Source: CAWGHZ01 sp963775315
Lineage (GTDB): Bacteria > Pseudomonadota > Alphaproteobacteria > MPNO01 > DASWLB01
Length of the DNA: 64,000 nt
Assembly (NCBI GenBank): GCA_963775315.1
Contig: CAVZIN010000010.1
Coordinates: 124,001 to 188,000, forward strand
Reading direction: 5' to 3'
The notes under the pieces were generated by a model. That model did not search any database. It worked only from the letters and a program-made list of their open reading frames with translations, and was not told where the DNA came from. A program made the translations under genes and the position numbers. Below, in pieces: positions 52,011-59,178 of this stretch; positions within the stretch are counted from its first letter, which is position 1, and the number at the start of each line of letters is the position of its first letter.

Positions 52011-52297
52011 CGGCCGACGAACAACTCGACACCCGCGCGATCGAGCTCGCGACCAGCGCGCTGGCCCGCATCGAGGCGCACGAGCGCGTCTGCAAGGAGC
52101 GCTGGGAGGCGAGCCGGCGCGCGCAGGAAGAGATAAAGGACGCGCTGAAGCACGGGTTCGACGAGACGCACCGGCGCATCGACGAGGTACACGGTCGAAT
52201 CAACGGACTTGCGGACCTCCGGCTCAAAAGTGCCGCCGGCGTGATTGGCGTGCTGCTCGTCGCGTTCGGCTGGGTGTTCATGGTCCATTTCGGCTGA
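52007..52297 (+). CDS. Holin-like/XhlA-like protein: coiled coil with C-terminal membrane helix
   Basis: 96 residues: a charged coiled coil (RIEAHERVCKERWEASRRAQ; RRIDEVHGRINGLADLRLKS) and one C-terminal membrane helix, AAGVIGVLLVAFGWVFMV. This is the layout of XhlA-type lysis accessory proteins and some holins. The position ahead of the Rz/Rz1-like pair supports a lysis role. The start overlaps the previous stop (ATGA). Confidence 0.65.
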   Translation: MTADEQLDTRAIELATSALARIEAHERVCKERWEASRRAQEEIKDALKHGFDETHRRIDEVHGRINGLADLRLKSAAGVIGVLLVAFGWVFMVHFG

Positions 52298-52353
52298 CGC
52301 CGCCGGACCGCGCCCGACCCCTCACCCCCTATCCAACGCTGAAAGGAACGGAC

Positions 52354-52686
52354 ATGACGTGGTTCGATGACGTGAAGTCGTGGCTGGAAGCCCGGATCGC
52401 CGAGCTGCGGTCGGCGATCGGGCCGGCACTGACCGCGTTCGCCAACTCGATCGTGGCGGCAGGCGCCGACGCCCTGCTGCAGATCGCCGAGGAAGCGGTC
52501 ACCAAGGTGGCGGCCGATCCCACCATCCTCACCAACTCGGCAAAGCGCGACGCGGCGATCGCCCAGGTGCTCGGCGAGGCAGGAAATGCCGGCCTCAAGG
52601 TGACCGAGACGGCCGCGCTCAACGCCATCCAGGCCGTCTACACCGCGATGAAGGACTCGGCGTCCGCCGCACCGGCGACGCCGTGA
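52354..52686 (+). CDS. Hypothetical phage protein in the lysis region
   Basis: 110 residues, helical and Ala-rich: WFDDVKSWLEARIAELRSAI, then ANSIVAAGADALLQIAEEAV and AGNAGLKVTETAALNAIQAV. No strong membrane segment is seen and no family is recognised; it has some resemblance to LLH-type phage holins. GAAAGGA precedes the ATG. The stop overlaps the following GTG start. Confidence 0.55.
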   Translation: MTWFDDVKSWLEARIAELRSAIGPALTAFANSIVAAGADALLQIAEEAVTKVAADPTILTNSAKRDAAIAQVLGEAGNAGLKVTETAALNAIQAVYTAMKDSASAAPATP

Positions 52687-52913
52687 GCTGGCTGGCCCTC
52701 GCCGGCTATGCACTCAAGCTGCTGGGGCTCGTCGAATGGGCCACGAAGCTGTTCGAGCGCATCGAGGCCCGGCAGGAAGGTCGCGTCGCCCAGACCGTGC
52801 AGGACCAAGCCAAGGTGATCGCCGATGCCGAAAACGCCAACCGGGCCCGCGCTGATGCTGAGCGCGGCGCTGACCATGACCTCCTGCGGGACGACGGTTT
52901 CCGGCGTGACTGA
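52683..52913 (+). CDS. Rz-like inner-membrane spanin
   Basis: 76 residues from a GTG overlapping the previous stop. One N-terminal hydrophobic helix (SWLALAGYALKLLGLVEWA) is followed by a charged coiled coil (QEGRVAQTVQDQAKVIADAE). That topology, together with a lipoprotein gene nested in another frame of its 3' end, is diagnostic of Rz/Rz1 spanin pairs, which fuse the inner and outer membranes at lysis. Confidence 0.75.
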   Translation: MSWLALAGYALKLLGLVEWATKLFERIEARQEGRVAQTVQDQAKVIADAENANRARADAERGADHDLLRDDGFRRD

Positions 52914-53034
52914 CGCCAGCTGCACCGTTTTCCGGCCGATCGGCTGGTCTGTACGGGACACGCCGCAGACCATCCGCGAGGTGAAGGAACATAACGCGGC
53001 CTGGGAGGCGATTTGCCGGAAGAGCCTGCGCTGA
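52825..53034 (+). CDS. Rz1-like outer-membrane lipoprotein spanin, nested with Rz
   Basis: 69 residues beginning inside the Rz-like gene in a different frame. The signal peptide ALMLSAALTMTSC ends in a lipobox-like T-M-T-S-C, so the mature lipoprotein would start at about residue 21. The mature part contains CTVFRPIGWSVRDTPQTIRE and VKEHNAAWEAIC, a pattern seen in Rz1-like proteins annotated beside phage lysis genes. It is the last gene before the strong terminator at 53065. Confidence 0.75.
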   Translation: MPKTPTGPALMLSAALTMTSCGTTVSGVTDASCTVFRPIGWSVRDTPQTIREVKEHNAAWEAICRKSLR

Positions 53035-53064
53035 CCGCGCGCTACTCGCGTTCACCGAAAAGGA

Positions 53065-53096
53065 AAGGCCCCGGCGGTGACGCCGGGGCCTTTTTT
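53065..53096 (+). terminator. Strong intrinsic terminator ending the prophage late operon
   Basis: 12-bp perfect stem AAGGCCCCGGCG / CGCCGGGGCCTT with a GTGA loop, running into six T. Confidence 0.95.
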
Positions 53097-53145
53097 CGTG
53101 AGGGCTGCGTGCCGGTCGTGGCCAGGCGCCCCCGAGGGGGAAACC

Positions 53146-53222
53146 TGGTCGGAGCGAGAGGATTCGAACCTCCGACCCCCGCCTCCCGAAGACGGTGCTC
53201 TACCAGGCTGAGCTACGCTCCG
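53146..53222 (-). tRNA. tRNA-Pro (anticodon CGG)
   Basis: 77-nt tRNA on the minus strand. The acceptor stem CGGAGCG pairs with CGCTCCG, the D arm is GTAGCTCAGCCTGGTAGAGC, and the anticodon loop TTCGGGA gives CGG, which reads CCG (proline). The T arm GGAGGTTCGAATCCTC is followed by an encoded CCA end. Its 3' end faces the prophage, 50 bp from the prophage terminator, as expected for an integration target. Confidence 0.96.
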
Positions 53223-53282
53223 GCATCCCTGAGGACCGCTATATAACCTTCCGCCCAGCGAGCCGCAAGCGGCGGCCCGCCG

Positions 53283-54305
53283 CTAGTAGGCGCGGTCGAC
53301 GGCGAACTCCACCGCCTCGATCAGCGCCCCCTTCTCCGAACCGGGCGGGAAGATCTCAAGGGCCTGACGCGCCGCGGCGCGGTAGCCGCGGGCGCGGTCG
53401 ATCGTCGCCTTCAGCGCGCCGACCTTCTCCAGGAGAGCGGCGGCACGGCGGAAATCGCCCTTCTTCTGCTCCAGATCCTCGAGCGTGCGGCGCCAGAACG
53501 CGCGCTGTTCGTCATCGCCCTCCCGAAAAGCCAGAACCACCGGCAGGGTGATCTTGCCCTCGCGGAAATCGTCGCCGACCGTCTTGCCGAGTGTCGCCTG
53601 CTGGGCCGAATAGTCGAGCACATCGTCGATCAGCTGGAAGGCGATACCGAGGTTGTAGCCATAGGTGCGGAGTGCCGAGCGTTCCGCCTCCGGCCTGTCG
53701 GACACGACCGCGCCGATCTCCGCCGCCGCGGCGAACAGCTTGGCCGTCTTCGCCCGGATCACCGCCAAATAGTCTTCCTCGGTCGTGTCGGTGTCGTTGG
53801 CGGTCACGAGCTGGGCCACCTCGCCCTCCGCGATGACGGCGGAGGCCTCGGAAAGTATGGCCAGCACGTCGAGCGACCCATCCGCGACCATGAGCTGGAA
53901 GGCGCGGCTGAACAGAAAGTCGCCGACCAGCACGCTCGACTTGTTGCCCCAGACCGAGTTGGCGGTGGCAAGCCCGCGGCGGAGGTCGCTTTCGTCGACC
54001 ACGTCGTCGTGCAGCAGGGTAGCGGTGTGGATGAACTCGACCGAGGCGGCGAGGCCGATATGGCGCGACCCCGTGTAGCCGCAGAGCCGCGCTGCGCCCA
54101 GCGTCAGCATGGGACGCAGTCGCTTGCCGCCGGCGGCGATGATGTGGCCGGCGAGCTGGGGGATCAGCAGAACCGGCGACTGCATCCGCTGCAGGATCAC
54201 CTCGTTGACGCGCGCGAGATCCTCGCGCGTCAGGTCGACGAGGGAATCGAGCGTCGGTCGCGGGAACTCGTCCCGGCCGCCTTCCAGGCTGACGACGACG
54301 CTCAC
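53283..54305 (-). CDS. ispB: Polyprenyl (octa/decaprenyl) diphosphate synthase
   Basis: 340-residue trans-prenyltransferase that builds the ubiquinone side chain. The first Asp-rich motif is in HTATLLHDDVVDESDLRRG and the second in AFQLIDDVLDYSAQQ. Substrate motifs AAGGKRLRPMLTLGAARLCG and GKTVGDDFREGKITLPV are also present. I prefer GTG 54305, with GGGAG 6 nt upstream, to a TTG at 54332 that adds nine residues. The final chain length cannot be read from sequence; alphaproteobacteria usually make Q10. Confidence 0.92.
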   Translation of the reverse strand: MSVVVSLEGGRDEFPRPTLDSLVDLTREDLARVNEVILQRMQSPVLLIPQLAGHIIAAGGKRLRPMLTLGAARLCGYTGSRHIGLAASVEFIHTATLLHDDVVDESDLRRGLATANSVWGNKSSVLVGDFLFSRAFQLMVADGSLDVLAILSEASAVIAEGEVAQLVTANDTDTTEEDYLAVIRAKTAKLFAAAAEIGAVVSDRPEAERSALRTYGYNLGIAFQLIDDVLDYSAQQATLGKTVGDDFREGKITLPVVLAFREGDDEQRAFWRRTLEDLEQKKGDFRRAAALLEKVGALKATIDRARGYRAAARQALEIFPPGSEKGALIEAVEFAVDRAY

Positions 54306-54432
54306 CCTCGGCTCCCGTGGCAGTTGACGCAATTGTGGAATGACGGGAGCATAGACCCGTCGCGGCGGCGGTCAAGCTGCCGCGGATCCGCCGCCGGGCC
54401 GCCGCGCCCGCCGTTGGCGCGCCGGAGCGGGG

Positions 54433-54651
54433 ATGAAGGAACTTCTGCGGACGAACGACGCGGTGCTTCTGTCTTGGCTGACCGCGCTGCTCCGCGCGGA
54501 GCAGATCGAGCCGATCCTGTTCGATGCATACACCTCGGTCGTGGAGGGCAGCATCGGCGCCATTCCGCGGCGGCTGATGGTTGCGGACGAGGATCATGCC
54601 CGGGCGCGACGGATCATCGAGGAAGCGGGCGAGGGCTCCCATCTCGACTGA
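54433..54651 (+). CDS. DUF2007 small protein
   Basis: 72 residues. MKELLRTNDAVLLSWLTALL, then AEQIEPILFDAYTSVVEGSI and RRLMVADEDHARARRIIEEA, are the standard features of DUF2007 ('putative signal-transducing') proteins. It is divergent from ispB and overlaps the methyltransferase gene, an arrangement frequent in alphaproteobacteria. The role is unknown. Confidence 0.88.
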   Translation: MKELLRTNDAVLLSWLTALLRAEQIEPILFDAYTSVVEGSIGAIPRRLMVADEDHARARRIIEEAGEGSHLD

Positions 54652-55387
54652 CGAGACCACCGAGGACGCCATCCTCGGCGGGCGCGTCGTCGTGCGCCAG
54701 CCGCGCGAGGGATTCCGCGTCGCGATCGATTCCGTGCTGCTCGCCGCCGCCGTCCCGGCGCGCGCCGGCGACCTGATCTTCGAGCCTGGCACCGGCGTCG
54801 GCGCCGCAGCGCTCTGCCTTCTTCGCCGCGTGCCAGAGTGCCGCGTCGTCGGGCTCGAGCTGCAGTCGGCGCTCGCCGCACTCGCGCGCGAGAACGGTGC
54901 GCGCAACGACCTCGGTTCGTCGTTCGAAGTGGTTGAGGGCGACGTCGCAGCACCGTCGTCGCGAATCACCCCTGGCACCTTCTCGCACGTAATGATCAAC
55001 CCGCCCTACCTCGAACCGGCGCGTGCGCGTGCGCCCCGTGCGGCAGCGCGCGCTGCCGCGATGGTCGAAGGCGAGGCCGCGCTCGACCGATGGATCGCGG
55101 CGGCGCTCCGCGCGCTGCGCCACAAGGGCAGTCTCACGATGATCCATCGCGCCGACCGGTTGCCGGACATCCTCGCCGCGCTCGATGGCCGAGCAGGTGA
55201 GACCGTGGTCTTCCCGATCTGGCCCGAACGCCTGAGAAATCGGGCGATTCGCGTGATCGTGCGGGCGCGGAAGGGCATCTCAGCGCCGTTCCGGCTGACG
55301 GGCGGACTCGTCCTTCATGCGCAGGGAGGCGGCTATGCGCCAGAAGCGGAAGCGGTGCTGCGCGATGGCAAGCCGCTCGCCTTCTAG
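54596..55387 (+). CDS. TrmN6-like N6-adenine methyltransferase (tRNA1Val A37 type)
   Basis: About 263 residues. It opens EDAILGGRVVVRQPREGFRV and AIDSVLLAAAVPAR, has SAM motif I in FEPGTGVGAAALCLLRR and the catalytic NPPY motif in MINPPYLEPARAR. The architecture matches YfiC/TrmN6, which methylates A37 of tRNA1(Val). The start is uncertain: ATG 54596 lies inside the DUF2007 gene, and a start near 54640 would better fit family length but lacks a standard codon. The coupling suggests a joint operon. Confidence 0.82.
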   Translation: MPGRDGSSRKRARAPISTDETTEDAILGGRVVVRQPREGFRVAIDSVLLAAAVPARAGDLIFEPGTGVGAAALCLLRRVPECRVVGLELQSALAALARENGARNDLGSSFEVVEGDVAAPSSRITPGTFSHVMINPPYLEPARARAPRAAARAAAMVEGEAALDRWIAAALRALRHKGSLTMIHRADRLPDILAALDGRAGETVVFPIWPERLRNRAIRVIVRARKGISAPFRLTGGLVLHAQGGGYAPEAEAVLRDGKPLAF

Positions 55388-55533
55388 CGACCGCGGGGTG
55401 GCGCGCGACCTCTTCGATTGGCTTCTACGCGTTCTCGACTGAGGTTTGGAGAAGTCATCGCTGGTTCGTCGCCGGATCGGGCGACAACGACTGGCAAATC
55501 GCAAAATTCGATTGATCACTTGGCGATGAACAA

Positions 55534-55561
55534 TTGAATCTCACGGCGTTCTCGGTATATT
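55534..55561 (+). promoter_or_regulatory. Sigma-70-type promoter of the Lys-rich peptide gene
   Basis: TTGAAT (55534-55539), 16-bp spacer, TATATT (55556-55561), in a locally AT-rich stretch unlike the surrounding DNA. The predicted transcription start is near 55568, about 38 nt before the ATG. Confidence 0.7.
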
Positions 55562-55605
55562 GAGTCGGCCGGCAAATGGGTGCCGGTGCAAGTGGAGAGA
55601 CGACC

Positions 55606-55683
55606 ATGGCTGCTCCGGCAAAGAAGGCCGCCAAGAAGACCGCCACCACGAAGAAGAAGACGGCGAGCAAGAAGAAGAAGTAG
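55606..55683 (+). CDS. 25-residue Lys/Ala/Thr-rich basic peptide
   Basis: The 25 residues are nearly all Ala, Lys and Thr: MAAPAKKAAKKTA, then TTKKKTASKKKK. The sequence is like histone H1/HU-type tails. GGAGAG lies 6 nt before the ATG, a good sigma-70 promoter lies upstream and an intrinsic terminator follows, so the unit looks like a real, independently transcribed small gene. It may bind DNA or RNA; no experimental relative comes to mind. It would be missed by most gene callers. Confidence 0.65.
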   Translation: MAAPAKKAAKKTATTKKKTASKKKK

Positions 55684-55740
55684 TTTCCGGCCGACCGAGG
55701 CGGACGGAACCCGCGCCACGGTCGGCGCGGTGGAAATGAG

Positions 55741-55774
55741 GCGGCGGTCTGGGCATCCAGGCCGCCGCTCTTTT
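55741..55774 (+). terminator. Intrinsic terminator of the Lys-rich peptide gene
   Basis: 12-bp stem GCGGCGGTCTGG / CCAGGCCGCCGC (one G-T pair), GCAT loop, then TCTTTT. Confidence 0.88.
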
Positions 55775-55853
55775 ATGTGCCGAGCTTTCCGTCCGCGCGC
55801 CGCGCCCGTCCCCGTCCTTGACCCGCCCGGATGGGCGAGCCTAGAAGACAAGA

Positions 55854-56117
55854 ATGCTGGGGCTGAGTTTTTCCAAACTCGTATTCCTGATCGTCGTCAT
55901 CGCCGTCGTCTGGTACGGCTTCAAGTGGCTCGGCCATACCGAGGCGCGGCGCGTCAACCGCGACGACACCCGGCCGCGCGCGCGGGCGCGCACCGCCGAC
56001 CGGGCGGCGGTCAGCGCCGAGGACACGGTCCGCTGCAGCGTATGCGACACCTATGTGGTCGCGCGCGATCCCCGCAGCTGTGGCCGTGCCGGATGCCCTT
56101 ATCCGCCGGCAAAGTGA
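55854..56117 (+). CDS. Small membrane protein with zinc-ribbon-like C-terminus (PP0621-like)
   Basis: 87 residues: one N-terminal membrane helix (LVFLIVVIAVVWYGFKWL), a basic linker (RPRARARTADRAA), and a Cys motif CSVCDTYVVARDPRSCGRAGC holding four Cys. The layout matches small PP0621-family proteins annotated in Proteobacteria. The role is unknown. It sits 79 bp upstream of glyQ on the same strand. Confidence 0.72.
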   Translation: MLGLSFSKLVFLIVVIAVVWYGFKWLGHTEARRVNRDDTRPRARARTADRAAVSAEDTVRCSVCDTYVVARDPRSCGRAGCPYPPAK

Positions 56118-56195
56118 GCAATTCCCAGGCATTCCGGTCGTATTGACCGGCTTCGGGCCGGTGGGTAAGTTGCGGGCCACGCCGGGATCCCGCCA

Positions 56196-57068
56196 ATGAC
56201 CGAAGCTTCCCCAGCGAGGACCTCGTTCCAGGGCCTGATCCTCGCCTTGCAATCCTACTGGGCGGCGCAGGGATGCGTCCTCCTGCAGCCCTACGACATG
56301 GAGGTGGGGGCGGGGACGTTTCATCCCGCCACGCTGCTGCGCGCGCTGGGCAAGGGCGCCTGGCGATGCGCCTACGTGCAGCCGTCGCGCCGGCCGACCG
56401 ACGGGCGCTATGGCGAGAATCCGAACCGACTGCAGCACTACTACCAGTTCCAGGTCATCCTGAAGCCGTCGCCCGCCGACAGCCAGCAGCTCTACCTCGA
56501 GAGCCTGCGGACCCTCGGCATCGACGCGGCGCTGCACGACGTCCGCTTTGTCGAGGACGACTGGGAGAGCCCCACACTGGGCGCCGCCGGCCTCGGCTGG
56601 GAAGTGTGGTGCGACGGGATGGAGGTGACCCAATTCACCTATTTCCAGCAGGTGGGCGGAATCGAGTGCGACCCGGTATCGGTCGAGCTGACCTACGGGC
56701 TCGAACGGCTGGCCATGTACATCCAGGGCGTCGAGAACGTCTACGACCTGGACTTCAATGGCGCGGGCGTGACCTACGGCGACGTGTTCCTGCGGAGCGA
56801 GCGCGAGTTCTCCGCCTTCAATTTCGAGCACGCCAACACCGAGAACCTGTTCAAGCAGTTCGCGTTCGCCGAAGGCGAGTGCGCGGCCCTGCTGGGGCAT
56901 GACCTCGCCCTGCCCGCCTATGACCAGTGCATCAAGGCGAGCCACCTGTTCAATCTCCTGGATGCGCGCGGCGTGATCAGCGTCACCGAGCGGGCCGCCT
57001 ATATCGGGCGCGTGCGGGCGCTCGCGAAGGGATGCTGCGAGGCCTGGCTTCGCGGCACGGCGGCATAG
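56196..57068 (+). CDS. glyQ: Glycyl-tRNA synthetase alpha subunit
   Basis: 290 residues, the catalytic subunit of the tetrameric bacterial enzyme. Features are TSFQGLILALQSYWAAQGCV, LQPYDMEVGAGTFHPATLLR, the class II motif region WRCAYVQPSRRPTDGRYGEN, and QQVGGIECDPVSVELTYGLE. Length is normal. Its stop is followed immediately by the glyS ATG. Confidence 0.97.
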   Translation: MTEASPARTSFQGLILALQSYWAAQGCVLLQPYDMEVGAGTFHPATLLRALGKGAWRCAYVQPSRRPTDGRYGENPNRLQHYYQFQVILKPSPADSQQLYLESLRTLGIDAALHDVRFVEDDWESPTLGAAGLGWEVWCDGMEVTQFTYFQQVGGIECDPVSVELTYGLERLAMYIQGVENVYDLDFNGAGVTYGDVFLRSEREFSAFNFEHANTENLFKQFAFAEGECAALLGHDLALPAYDQCIKASHLFNLLDARGVISVTERAAYIGRVRALAKGCCEAWLRGTAA

Positions 57069-59144
57069 ATGGCCGAGCTTCTGTTCGAGCTTCTTTCCGA
57101 GGAGATCCCGGCGCGGATGCAGGCACGTGCCGCGACCGATCTTGAGCGCGCCATCATCGAGCGGCTGAAGGCGTCGCAGCTCTCTTTTGCCTCCGCCGAG
57201 ACGTTCGTGACGCCGCGCCGGCTCTCCATAGTGGTCGACGGCCTCCCCGACCGCCAGCCTGATGCGACCGAGGAACGGCGGGGCCCGCGCGTGGGCGCGC
57301 CGGACCAGGCGATCCAGGGATTCCTGAAGGCCAACGGCCTCGCCACGCTCGACCAATGCGAACGGCGCGAGTCGGGAAAGGCCGAGTTCTGGTTTGCCGT
57401 GGTCGAGCGGCCGGGACAGCCGACCGCGGCGGTGCTGCCGGAACTTCTGGAGGCTGCGGCGCTCGACGTGCCGTGGCCCAAATCGATGCGTTGGGGCAGC
57501 GGAACGATCCGCTGGGTTCGGCCGTTGGTGAGCGTGCTCGGGCTGTTCGACGGCCGCCCGCTCAGCGGCACGTGCCTGGGCCTTCCCTTCGGCGCCATCA
57601 CCCGCGGCCATCGCGTGCATCATCCTCAACCGATCGAGGTCTTCTCCTTCGCCGAATACCGCGAACGGCTGGCGGCGGCGCGCGTGGTGCTCGATCCCGC
57701 CGAGCGGCAGCGGCGCATCGCCCAGCGCGCGGCCGAAGCCGCTACGGAGGCCGGGCTAACGGTCAAGGAGGATCCCGGGCTTCTCGCCGAGGTGGCCGGG
57801 CTGGTCGAATGGCCCGTGGTCGTGATGGGCGCCATCGACGACCGGTTCATGGTCGTGCCTTCCGAGGTGCTGACCACCGCGATGCGCACGCACCAAAAGT
57901 ACTTTGCGACGCAGCAACCGGACGGGCGCCTCGCCGCGCGCTTCATCACTGTCGCCAACATCGACGCGCCCGACAGCGGTCGCGCGATCGTCGCCGGCAA
58001 CGAACGCGTGCTGCGCGCCCGGCTGGCCGATGCGCGCTTCTTCTGGGATCAGGACCGCAAGCGGAAGCTGGAAGACCGCGTCCCGGCGCTCGACGACATC
58101 GTGTTCCACGCGCGGCTCGGCAGCCTCGGCGCGAAAATCGGGCGGCTACAGACGCTGGCCGCGGAGCTTGCGGAGTTCGTGCCCGGCAGCGACCGCGACT
58201 TGGCGCGCAGCGCGGCGCTGCTGGCCAAGGCGGACCTCACCACCGGTATGGTCGGCGAATTCCCCGAGCTTCAGGGGATCATGGGCCGCTACTACGCGTT
58301 GGAAGAGGGGGAAAAACACGATGTGGCAGACGCCATCGCCGATCATTACGCCCCCGCCGGCCCCAACGACCGCTGCCCGACACGCCCGGTGAGCGTGGCG
58401 GTCGCGCTGGCGGACAAGCTCGACACCCTGTTCTGGTTCTTCGCCATCGACGAGAAGCCGACCGGCTCGAAGGACCCGTTCGCGCTGCGCCGTGCCGCCC
58501 TCGGGGTCATCCGGCTGATCCTTGAGAACCGGCTCCGCCTGCCGCTTCGCGAGGCTTTCGCGCGCGCGCGAAGCGGCGCCGCCGTGCCGATCGAGGAGCG
58601 GGCGGCGGCCAAGGTGAGCGAGGAGTTGGTCGCGTTCTTCGCCGACCGGCTGAAAGCGCACCTGCGGGAGCAGGGGGTGCGCCATGACTTGGTCAGTGCC
58701 GTCTTCTCCCTGACCGGCGAGGACGATCTGGTGCGCCTCTTAGCGCGCGTCGACGCGCTGCAGCGCTTTCTCGGCACCGACGACGGCGCCAACCTGCTGA
58801 CCGCCTACCGGCGCGCCGCCAATATCGTCCGGATCGAGGAGCGCAAGGACAAGGCCGCCTATGACGGCGCTCCCGACGAGGCGGCGCTGGTCCAGCCCGA
58901 GGAGATCGCGCTTCTGGATCGGCTGCGCACAGCCGAGGCGGACACGGCCGCCGCGCTCGATGCCGAGGATTTCGTGCGGGCAATGAGCGCGCTGGCGAGC
59001 CTGCGCCAGCCGGTGGACGCGTTCTTCGACCGCGTCACGGTAAATGCCGACGAGGCGGCCCTGCGGGCCAACCGCCTTCGGCTTCTTTCGCAAATCAGGG
59101 CGACGATGAACCGGGTCGCCAACTTCGCCGAGATCGAAGGCTAG
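57069..59144 (+). CDS. glyS: Glycyl-tRNA synthetase beta subunit
   Basis: 691 residues, the tRNA-binding subunit. It opens AELLFELLSEEIPARMQARA and contains LVEWPVVVMGAIDDRFMVVP, LTTAMRTHQKYFATQQPDGR and the HD-like C-terminal half around GIMGRYYALEEGEKHDVADA. The end, DRVTVNADEAALRANRLRLL, is the usual anticodon-binding region. It directly follows glyQ with no gap. Confidence 0.97.
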   Translation: MAELLFELLSEEIPARMQARAATDLERAIIERLKASQLSFASAETFVTPRRLSIVVDGLPDRQPDATEERRGPRVGAPDQAIQGFLKANGLATLDQCERRESGKAEFWFAVVERPGQPTAAVLPELLEAAALDVPWPKSMRWGSGTIRWVRPLVSVLGLFDGRPLSGTCLGLPFGAITRGHRVHHPQPIEVFSFAEYRERLAAARVVLDPAERQRRIAQRAAEAATEAGLTVKEDPGLLAEVAGLVEWPVVVMGAIDDRFMVVPSEVLTTAMRTHQKYFATQQPDGRLAARFITVANIDAPDSGRAIVAGNERVLRARLADARFFWDQDRKRKLEDRVPALDDIVFHARLGSLGAKIGRLQTLAAELAEFVPGSDRDLARSAALLAKADLTTGMVGEFPELQGIMGRYYALEEGEKHDVADAIADHYAPAGPNDRCPTRPVSVAVALADKLDTLFWFFAIDEKPTGSKDPFALRRAALGVIRLILENRLRLPLREAFARARSGAAVPIEERAAAKVSEELVAFFADRLKAHLREQGVRHDLVSAVFSLTGEDDLVRLLARVDALQRFLGTDDGANLLTAYRRAANIVRIEERKDKAAYDGAPDEAALVQPEEIALLDRLRTAEADTAAALDAEDFVRAMSALASLRQPVDAFFDRVTVNADEAALRANRLRLLSQIRATMNRVANFAEIEG

Positions 59145-59178
59145 GGCCCGGGACGCACCGAGGATCGGGAAGGTCACG

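Larger units (their letters stand above)
36732..53096 (+). mobile_element. Podovirus-type prophage or prophage remnant
   Basis: A block of phage genes: S24 repressor, GcrA-like and DUF6456-like early genes, large terminase, portal, scaffold-like, capsid, tail-tube and tail-fibre-like genes, and a Rz/Rz1-like lysis pair closed by an intrinsic terminator. The structural gene order, including a Bbp19-like gene after the portal, resembles Bordetella phage BPP-1 and T7-like phages. The right end abuts the 3' side of tRNA-Pro, a common integration site. I found no integrase, excisionase, endolysin or duplicated tRNA 3' segment on the left, so limits are approximate and the element may be defective. 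Confidence 0.85.
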
